Part shown: piece by piece, positions 43,556-50,230 of the stretch
Layout: the number at the start of each line of letters is the position of its first letter
Numbering within the stretch: the first letter of the stretch is position 1
Assembly (NCBI GenBank): GCA_045046905.1
Contig: JASFYU010000047.1
Coordinates: forward strand, 1-53,717
DNA: 53,717 bases
Origin: JASFYU01 sp045046905
Lineage (GTDB): Bacteria > Bacteroidota > Bacteroidia > Flavobacteriales > Flavobacteriaceae
Reading direction: 5' to 3'
Notes under the pieces: generated by a model
What the model saw: the letters and a program-made list of their open reading frames with translations, nothing else
Told to the model about the DNA's origin: nothing
The model's database searches: none
Position numbers and translations under genes: made by a program

Positions 43556-43623
43556 TTGGTTTCTTTAAAAACAATATCTTACAACCTCAGCTTAGTACAG
43601 CTTCGAAAGTAAAAAGCAATCGC

Positions 43624-44211
43624 ATGAAAAAGAATGACCTATACCCCGTTTTTTTAAAAGTATCACAACTGCACATACTTATTGTCGGCGGGGGCAGCGT
43701 TGCCTTAGAAAAACTGTCTTTTTTGTTAAAATCGAGTCCCAATGCACAGGTCGAAATGATTTCATTGGCATTTCACGAGAACACCATCGCCTTGGCTGAA
43801 AAGCATAGGGTACACATGAAAATCAGTACCTATAAAGAGAGCCATCTTGACGGTAGGCACATGGTAATCGCGACTACAGATGACGTGCAGGTAAACAAGC
43901 AGGTCTATACCGATTGTAGGGCGCGCAATATTTTGGTCAATGTCGCCGACAACCCACCCTTATGCGACTTCTATATGGGTGGCATCGTAACTAAAGGGAG
44001 TATTAAAATAGCCATATCGACCAACGGAAAATCACCTACTATGGCCAAACGGCTACGGCAATTTTTCGAGGATGTTATTCCTGAAAATATCGATGATCTT
44101 GTACAAAATCTTAATACCTACCGCAAAACCATCAAAGGTGATTTTAAAGAAAAGGTCGATACCCTGAACGAGCTGACCAAAGAGCTTATAAACAAAAAAG
44201 ATACAAATTGA
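43624..44211 (+). CDS. Precorrin-2 dehydrogenase / sirohydrochlorin ferrochelatase-like (CysG N-terminal/Met8 type)
   Basis: 195 residues. An N-terminal NAD-binding Rossmann fold (LHILIVGGGSVALEKLSFLL) is followed by VIATTDDVQVNKQVYTDCR, VNVADNPPLCDFYMGGI and AISTNGKSPTMAKRLRQFFE, the signatures of the siroheme synthase N-terminal domain. It oxidises precorrin-2 and may insert iron to make sirohaem, needed by assimilatory nitrite and sulfite reductases. The methyltransferase half of CysG is absent, so it must act with a separate CobA. Confidence 0.92.
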   Translation: MKKNDLYPVFLKVSQLHILIVGGGSVALEKLSFLLKSSPNAQVEMISLAFHENTIALAEKHRVHMKISTYKESHLDGRHMVIATTDDVQVNKQVYTDCRARNILVNVADNPPLCDFYMGGIVTKGSIKIAISTNGKSPTMAKRLRQFFEDVIPENIDDLVQNLNTYRKTIKGDFKEKVDTLNELTKELINKKDTN

Positions 44212-44225
44212 CTCAATAACGAAAA

Positions 44226-44597
44226 ATGAAAATTAGAATCAAAGGAAACTCGATCCGATACCGATTGACCAAGACCGAAGTAGCAACATTTTGCAAAACC
44301 GGCTATGTCGAGGAGAGCACCCAATTTTCTGACAGCAGCTTTACCTACGCAGTAAAAGCAAAGGACGATATCGAACATCTTGAAGCTGCCTTTGATAGCG
44401 GATCAATCACCCTTTTTGTTCCAAAGAAAGAAAGTACAAACTGGGTAAATAGTAATCGCGTAGGTTTTCAACACAACTTATTTTCCGATGATGACAGCTC
44501 CTTATCCTTGCTGCTCGAAAAAGATTTCAGCTGTTTAGATAATACTATCGAGGATCAATCCGATAATTACCCGAATCCGTTGGCGGATAGAAAATAG
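44226..44597 (+). CDS. DUF7009 family small protein
   Basis: 123 residues beginning MKIRIKGNSIRYRLTKTEVATF, with FTYAVKAKDDIEHLEAAFDSG, SITLFVPKKES and a late acidic segment with one cysteine (EKDFSCLDN). These are features of DUF7009-type proteins seen near nitrate/nitrite assimilation or molybdenum cofactor genes in Bacteroidota. No known activity. It follows the sirohaem gene by 14 bp. Confidence 0.75.
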   Translation: MKIRIKGNSIRYRLTKTEVATFCKTGYVEESTQFSDSSFTYAVKAKDDIEHLEAAFDSGSITLFVPKKESTNWVNSNRVGFQHNLFSDDDSSLSLLLEKDFSCLDNTIEDQSDNYPNPLADRK

Positions 44598-44734
44598 ATG
44601 AGTAGCCATAGATAACGAAAAGTTTTAATGCCTTCGCCATACCACATATAGTGGGTTAATTTTCCATGTAAACCCATCAACAATAGTGTACTATTAAACT
44701 AGCATTCCAATTATATTTACAAAACCAACTAACT

Positions 44735-44875
44735 TAATCAACAACCTCAACCCAAGGGCACGAGCTATGCTTTCGAAAAAACATTTTTTATTTCGAGGCA
44801 AGCTTGCCTTTGCCGTCAGGCAGGTCTACCTGCCGGCATAGGCAGGATAAACCCTCAATGAGGCATTTAAAAAAC
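44735..44875 (+). repeat. Dispersed intergenic repeat, family A (most complete copy)
   Basis: CAACCTCAACCCAAGGGCAC, a CGAAAAAACATTTTTTATTT block, CGAGGCAAGC, two CAGGCAGG-type arms with the CCTGCC-GGCATA-GGCAGG hairpin, and AAACCCTCAATGAGG followed by an A-rich tail. Block order is identical to the copy at 2425. It ends 10 bp before the lipoprotein gene's ATG. Confidence 0.8.
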
Positions 44876-44884
44876 AAATACCCT

Positions 44885-46861
44885 ATGATGAATGCTATCA
44901 AATCAATATCAATACTTCTCTTGTTGGTCATTTCATCTTGTAAAAAAGAAAAACAATCTGCCGACTTAGCGGAGGTTAACTCTCCAAAATTTGAACGCTT
45001 ATTGTACAATAATCCCGGGCTGACCGTAGATCTTGGCGTGGGTTTATGGGCCTCGCCCCTACCCATCGATTATGATAATGATGGTGACTATGATCTTTTG
45101 GTGTCTTGTAAGGACGTACCTTTTAACGGACTCTTTTTTTTCGAGAATACCAGCGGAGATGCTTTCCCGATCTTTGAACCTCCCGTCAAGGTAAGTGACC
45201 CCATAAGGCACGTACAGGTTTCATATACCGATGGCAATCCTCGATTCTTGATTCCTGGAGAAGAATTGATAGACTTCACGGCTTTGTTCACCCAAAAGCC
45301 AAAAACTCTTTTTCCAGGGGATACCTTTGAAAAACTTCATAATAATATTCGCTTCAATCAATGGAAATATGTGGATTATGAAGGTGATGGCGATCTTGAT
45401 ATTGTCGTAGGCATTCAAGATGGTGAAGATTACGGATGGGACAATGCCTTTGATGAAAACGGTGTATGGACCAATGGGCCACTTCACGGTTTTGTATATC
45501 TTATCGAAAATGTAAAGGGCAGCTACGAATTAAAGGGCAAGATTATGGCCGGCAATGAGCCCATTGATGTATATGGTGCCCCTTCACCAAATTTTGACGA
45601 TTTTGATAATGATGGAGACCTTGATATTATCTGTGGTGAATTTTTGGATAAATTCACATGGTTCGAAAATATCGGCACTCGTGAAAAACCTAAATACGCC
45701 AAAGGAACATATCTGAAAAATGATAGTGGCATCCTCACCATGGATCTAGAAATGATTCTTCCGGTTTCATTGGATTGGGATAAAGACGGCGATATCGACC
45801 TCATTGTAGGTGATGAAGATGGTAGGGTGGCCTTTGTTGAAAACACAGGAAAGGTGTTAGACCATATGCCCGTTTTTAAAGCCCCACGATACTTTCAGCA
45901 AAAGGCCGAATATGTGAAATTTGGTGCCTTGGTCACACCCTTTAGTGTAGATTGGGACAATGATGGCGATGAGGACCTTATTTGTGGTAACTCGGCAGGG
46001 CATATCGCATTTATTGAAAATCTAGATGGGAGAGACACCCCAAAATGGGCCGCCCCCAAGCTATTGACCGCCGAAAATGAAATCATCAGAATACAGGCCG
46101 GGGAAAATGGGTCCATTCAAGGACCTTGCGAAGCCAAATGGGGTTATACAACACTATCGGTGGCCGATTGGAACAATGATGGCCTGCCCGATATCCTAGC
46201 AAATTCAATATGGGGAAAAATTGTTTGGTATGAAAACATCGGCTCGAAAGGGCAGCCCAAACTCGCCAAGGAAAAACCCATATCCGTTGAATTTGAAGCT
46301 GCTACTCCCAAACCTGATTGGTTTTGGTGGAATCCCGAACCAAAAACACTGGTAACACAATGGAGAACAACACCGACCGCCATAGATTGGAACAAAGACA
46401 GGCTGATGGATCTTGTAGTATTAGACCATGAAGGGTATTTAAGCTATTATGAGCGCTATAGTGATGAAACCGGACTCCTCTCGCTGAAGCCCGGAAAACG
46501 CATTTTTTATTCCGCCAATGGTACCTATGACCGAAAAAACAAACGTATCGATAGCCTTAATGGGCTACTGCGATTGAATGAGGCCAATTATGGTAGCAGC
46601 GGAAGAAGAAAACTTGCCTTTGGCGATTGGGATAATGATGGCGATACTGATATTATCATCAATGGTATAAATGCCGTGCTTTTAGAAAATAAGGGTGCTG
46701 CTGCCAATAAGGTCAACTTTGAATTCAAAGGCGATTTCTCAACTAAAAAACTCGCAGGCCATTCCACCAGTCCGACACTGGTCAACTGGGATAATAAAGG
46801 AAATATAGACTTGCTTCTAGGCGCCGAAGATGGGTATTTCTATTATTGGAAAAATGAGTAA
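44885..46861 (+). CDS. FG-GAP/VCBS-repeat lipoprotein
   Basis: 658 residues from the ATG at 44885 (MMNAIKSISILLLLVISSC, lipobox). Upstream frame belongs to the repeat. It is built from about nine FG-GAP/VCBS blades with calcium-loop motifs: DYDNDGDYDLLV, DYEGDGDLDIVVG, DFDNDGDLDIICG, DWDKDGDIDLIVG, DWDNDGDEDLICG, DWNNDGLPDILAN, DWNKDRLMDLVVL, DWDNDGDTDIIIN and NWDNKGNIDLLLG. A calcium-binding beta-propeller at the cell surface; relatives in Bacteroidota sit in polysaccharide-utilisation loci. Ligand unknown. Confidence 0.88.
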   Translation: MMNAIKSISILLLLVISSCKKEKQSADLAEVNSPKFERLLYNNPGLTVDLGVGLWASPLPIDYDNDGDYDLLVSCKDVPFNGLFFFENTSGDAFPIFEPPVKVSDPIRHVQVSYTDGNPRFLIPGEELIDFTALFTQKPKTLFPGDTFEKLHNNIRFNQWKYVDYEGDGDLDIVVGIQDGEDYGWDNAFDENGVWTNGPLHGFVYLIENVKGSYELKGKIMAGNEPIDVYGAPSPNFDDFDNDGDLDIICGEFLDKFTWFENIGTREKPKYAKGTYLKNDSGILTMDLEMILPVSLDWDKDGDIDLIVGDEDGRVAFVENTGKVLDHMPVFKAPRYFQQKAEYVKFGALVTPFSVDWDNDGDEDLICGNSAGHIAFIENLDGRDTPKWAAPKLLTAENEIIRIQAGENGSIQGPCEAKWGYTTLSVADWNNDGLPDILANSIWGKIVWYENIGSKGQPKLAKEKPISVEFEAATPKPDWFWWNPEPKTLVTQWRTTPTAIDWNKDRLMDLVVLDHEGYLSYYERYSDETGLLSLKPGKRIFYSANGTYDRKNKRIDSLNGLLRLNEANYGSSGRRKLAFGDWDNDGDTDIIINGINAVLLENKGAAANKVNFEFKGDFSTKKLAGHSTSPTLVNWDNKGNIDLLLGAEDGYFYYWKNE

Positions 46862-47029
46862 ACAGTGAACAGTGAGCAGTGAACAGTGGCAATCTACACC
46901 GTTTTTGCGAGCATAGCGCGGCAATCTCTTCCTTTAGTGTTCTGAATTAACAAATCACTTTGTCACTATGTTCCTCGTGAATACGTTTTTGCGAACGCAG
47001 TGAAGCAATCTCATGAATTGTGCCTATAG
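46861..47029 (+). repeat. Short tandem repeat plus family C dispersed repeat
   Basis: About 46863-46888 is a 7-bp tandem (AACAGTG, AGCAGTG variants). About 46950-47012 has ATCACTTTGTCACTATGTTC, CTCGTGAATACG and TTTTTGCGAACGCAGTGAAG, repeated with few changes at about 47641-47698. Confidence 0.65.
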
Positions 47030-47491
47030 CTAAGTTCGTACCGCACAAATCTCCTCCCCAATTTTTAGCAGCGTACTAACTTCCTCTTTCGTGAAATCAT
47101 AAGAAACGGGCTTGGCAATACCCAAGGTACCGTATAAAACAGCATCCAAAATCAGCGGCACTACTATAGAGCCTTCTACCTTGGTTTCTTTAGCCGCTGG
47201 GCGCGCAACACCAGAACTATCCGTTTGTAGATTGCACATTTCTACAGGCTCACGGCGTTCTGCGGCGATACCTGCCATTCCTTTACCTATAGGTATTTCA
47301 GAAAGTTTAGGAATCAGAAAATCAGGAATACCCTGTTGGGCTTTTAGTTTTAATAAAGAAGTATCCGTATCTAAAAAATGTAGGGTACCCGTTGAACAGT
47401 CAAAACAAGAAATAACTTCTGAAAGCAGCTGATCCCAGTTAATGGTAGATTGACGTAAACTCGTACTTATTTGATTCCGTTTTGAGCTCAT
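47030..47491 (-). CDS. GAF-domain protein
   Basis: 153 residues forming one GAF domain: STGTLHFLDTDTSLLKLKAQ, IPIGKGMAGIAAERREPVEM, EGSIVVPLILDAVLYGTLGI and DFTKEEVSTLLKIGEEICAV. No signal peptide or output domain, so it is a small cytoplasmic sensor or ligand-binding protein. It stands alone between two copies of family C repeat, opposite in direction to both neighbours. Ligand unknown. Confidence 0.85.
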   Translation of the reverse strand: MSSKRNQISTSLRQSTINWDQLLSEVISCFDCSTGTLHFLDTDTSLLKLKAQQGIPDFLIPKLSEIPIGKGMAGIAAERREPVEMCNLQTDSSGVARPAAKETKVEGSIVVPLILDAVLYGTLGIAKPVSYDFTKEEVSTLLKIGEEICAVRT

Positions 47492-47591
47492 GGGTGTACG
47501 TTTAATTATAATTTTTCATTATATAATTCGTGAAATTACAAAACCACTAGCATTTATTTTATGATTTTTGACATGTTTTGAGAACTGTTAG

Positions 47592-47770
47592 CCTGAGCGC
47601 AGTCCAAGAGCAGCGCGGCAATCTCTTCCTTTATTCAACAGATCACTTCGTCGCTACGTTCCTCGTGAAAACGTTTTTGCGAACGCAGTGAAGCAATCTG
47701 TCCCTTTTGTGTCCCGAACTAACAAATCAGTTTGTCATTACGAGCAGAGCGCGGTAATCTCTTCCTTAAG
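47592..47770 (+). repeat. Family C dispersed repeat, two diverged copies (in the 47492-47879 gap)
   Basis: AACAGATCACTTCGTCGCTAC, CTCGTGAAAACG, TTTTTGCGAACGCAGTGAAG (about 47638-47696) and a second, diverged AACAAATCAGTTTGTCATTAC, GAGCAGAGCGCGGTAATCTC (about 47719-47763). They are related to the copy at 46950. The remaining gap holds the PL8 upstream region, with a weak TTG-N20-TACATTCA promoter candidate (47814-47844). Confidence 0.6.
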
Positions 47771-47879
47771 CGTTCAAATTCTCACGCTTTACTTGACATC
47801 TAAAAACCGAGGCTTGCGTTTTAGGTATCATTTCTTTACATTCAAAAATATTCACAATAAACCTATCAAAGAGCATATT

Positions 47880-50102
47880 ATGAAGACCTTAGGCATTTGT
47901 TTTTTAATTCTACTAAACGCTTTATTTTTTTCAACGCCTGTATCGGCCATTGATAATCCGAATATAATCAAGAAAAGAATAATTGATGAATTGATGAAAT
48001 CCGAGGTCAATGATTCAAAAGTGGCACTATTGATTAATTCGATTCAGGAGGATGGCGGCTGGCCCGGTATCGATTATGAGGATGTTTCTCGTACCGGATT
48101 TCAACATTACACTCATGTAGGAAATCTGGTATTGTTGGCACGGGCCTATAAGAAGAAGAATTCGAAATTCTATAAAAGTAAAGAAGTAAAAAAAACCGTA
48201 GAACGTGCTCTTAAAAACTGGGTCGACAATGATTATATCTGTGACAACTGGTGGCACAACCAAATTGGCGTACCAAATCATATGGTATCATTAATGTTGA
48301 TTATGGGTAATGACCTAGCTGACGACTTGGTCAAAAAAACGCAGCCTATCATTGGCAGGGCAAATATTAATGCAAAAGGTGCCCGCCCAAGTGGTGATCG
48401 CATAAAAATCGCTGGAATTCAAGCGAAAAATGCACTTTTTTTGAATGATACGAAAACATTTGGCGAAGTGATTCATGTTATCGAAAGTGAAATAAAATTT
48501 GTCGAATGGATTGGTATGACCTTTGGCTATAGATTTAGACTCAATATCGGAGGATTTGAAAACAGGTCTGCCGGCGGGCGAGGAATACAATATGACAATA
48601 GCTTCCACCACCGTACCGATGGGGTCAATAACACCCTTTCTTACGGGCTTGGTTATGCAGATGCTTTTGTAGAATGGGCCGTTTATACTAGCGGTACTAC
48701 ATATTCTTTTTCTGATAAAAAATCGAGGCAGTTAATCGATTATTTTTTAGATGGAATTTGCAAAACCGCTATTTATGGAAAATACCCCGATCCAGGAGCG
48801 AAAAATCGTAGCTTTAGTCGCAAAGGCACACTACATGCCTATAGTGCCAAAACCGCAGAAAAGCTGTTACTGACTTCGGATTACCGTAAAGACGAAATCC
48901 AAGAAATCATAGCTATTCGCAATAAGGGAATAAAACCCACACGCTCACATGCCACTTTTTACTGGCAATCTGAACATTTCACCTTTCAGCGTCCAGAATT
49001 TTTTACCTCAGTGAGAATGTATTCAACACGCACCAACAATATGGAATACCCCTATAATAGTGAGGGCTTACTGAATCACCACCGCGGTGATGGTGCGAAT
49101 CATATTTCTAGAACGGGGGATGAATACTATGATATAGCTCCGGTATTCGATTACCAAAAGATACCGGGAGCAACCATTTTGCAAAAACCAAAACTCCCCT
49201 CTGCGAAGGAGATTCGAAAACTTGGTCCTACTGATTTTGTCGGTGCGGTAACTGATGGTATTTATGGCGCCGTAGCTTTCGACTTTAAAAGTCTTCCTGA
49301 TTCATTAGTTGCAAGAAAATCATGGTTCTTTTTTGACAGAGAGTACGTTTGCCTAGGAGCAGGAATTTCAACTCGTAAAAAACGTACTGTCGCTACCACA
49401 CTCAATCAATGCCTGCTTCGCGATGATGTGGTCGCTATGATGAACAATAAAAAAACCGTCCTAAAAAAGGGAGAGCATACATTGAAAAATGTGCAATGGC
49501 TTTTTCATGATGGTATTGGTTATCTTTTTCCTAAGTCAGATTCTTTAAAATTGAATAATACCACTGTTTCCGGAAATTGGTATACGATCAATAAACAAAC
49601 AACTACATCAAAAGAAGAGGTCAATTTAGAGGTGTTTAAACTCTGGCTCAACCATGGTGAACAACCAAGTGATGCCTCTTATGAATACATTGTTGTACCC
49701 GCTACTTCAGTAAAAAAACTAGAAGAAGGCGATTCAAAAAAGAATATTACAATCCTGTCGAATACTCCTGAAATTCAGGCCGTAAAAAATAATGAACTAC
49801 ATATCACTCAAATTGTGTTTTACAAGGCAGGTGAGCTCAAGATTTCAGATGGCCTGATACTGAAAATCGATAGCCCCGGTATCATTATGATTAAAACCGA
49901 AAACAACCAACTGACAGCGATTACCGCCTCAGATCCAAATCGTGAATTGAATAAAATACATATTTCAGTTTCATCACGCATTGAAAAAACAGGGGATAAC
50001 TTCAATGCCATTTGGAATAAAAAAAACAAAATGAGCAACATTGCTATACAACTACCGCAAAAAAACTATGCCGGAGAAAGTGTGACTATACACTTGAATT
50101 GA
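47880..50102 (+). CDS. Polysaccharide lyase family 8 (chondroitin/hyaluronan/xanthan lyase-like)
   Basis: 740 residues from the ATG at 47880 (MKTLGICFLILLNALFFSTP, Sec signal); the open frame upstream lies in repeats. The N-terminal alpha-toroid has DNDYICDNWWHNQIGVPNHM and FHHRTDGVNNTLSYGLGYAD, the Asn/His/Tyr region of PL8 lyases. The central beta domain has NMEYPYNSEGLLNHHRGDG and DIAPVFDYQKIPGATIL. PL8 enzymes eliminate at uronic acids in chondroitin, hyaluronan or xanthan-like chains; here an algal or animal glycan is plausible. Its 3' end overlaps the possible tracrRNA terminator on the other strand. Confidence 0.9.
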   Translation: MKTLGICFLILLNALFFSTPVSAIDNPNIIKKRIIDELMKSEVNDSKVALLINSIQEDGGWPGIDYEDVSRTGFQHYTHVGNLVLLARAYKKKNSKFYKSKEVKKTVERALKNWVDNDYICDNWWHNQIGVPNHMVSLMLIMGNDLADDLVKKTQPIIGRANINAKGARPSGDRIKIAGIQAKNALFLNDTKTFGEVIHVIESEIKFVEWIGMTFGYRFRLNIGGFENRSAGGRGIQYDNSFHHRTDGVNNTLSYGLGYADAFVEWAVYTSGTTYSFSDKKSRQLIDYFLDGICKTAIYGKYPDPGAKNRSFSRKGTLHAYSAKTAEKLLLTSDYRKDEIQEIIAIRNKGIKPTRSHATFYWQSEHFTFQRPEFFTSVRMYSTRTNNMEYPYNSEGLLNHHRGDGANHISRTGDEYYDIAPVFDYQKIPGATILQKPKLPSAKEIRKLGPTDFVGAVTDGIYGAVAFDFKSLPDSLVARKSWFFFDREYVCLGAGISTRKKRTVATTLNQCLLRDDVVAMMNNKKTVLKKGEHTLKNVQWLFHDGIGYLFPKSDSLKLNNTTVSGNWYTINKQTTTSKEEVNLEVFKLWLNHGEQPSDASYEYIVVPATSVKKLEEGDSKKNITILSNTPEIQAVKNNELHITQIVFYKAGELKISDGLILKIDSPGIIMIKTENNQLTAITASDPNRELNKIHISVSSRIEKTGDNFNAIWNKKNKMSNIAIQLPQKNYAGESVTIHLN

Positions 50103-50181
50103 CCGTTTAAACCAAAACAACTATAAAGTACGCTATTGTGAATTGCTTTAGCTTCGCTGAAGCTCGCACACGACTTTAGTG
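50059..50181 (-). ncRNA. Candidate tracrRNA with anti-repeat
   Basis: On the minus strand 50149-50136 is exactly complementary to repeat positions 2-15 (TTGTGAATTGCTTT), and 50181-50173 is complementary to ACTTT-AGTG, matching repeat 25-34 with one base missing. Between them lies an extra hairpin (AGCTTC-GCT-GAAGCT). This is the usual anti-repeat with bulge. Downstream a 6-bp stem (AAGTGT/ACACTT, 50095-50078) is followed, 12 nt on, by seven T (50065-50059), which may end the RNA inside the PL8 3' end. The alternative is that this is merely a decayed repeat copy. Confidence 0.5.
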
Positions 50182-50230
50182 CCTTAGCTGGGTCTGTGAC
50201 AACGCGCTTTCTATAGTGCATACTCAAATA

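Noticed and set aside
44804..44884. Longer N-terminus for the VCBS lipoprotein
   Set aside because: It is translated family A repeat; the lipoprotein signal starts at 44885.
47688..47879. Longer N-terminus for the PL8 lyase
   Set aside because: The upstream open frame consists of dispersed repeat sequence; the signal peptide begins at 47880.
50135..50150. Additional functional CRISPR repeat before the array
   Set aside because: Only 14 bases match in a row and the spacing to the next repeat (about 95 bp) does not fit the 76-bp unit; an anti-repeat explains it better.
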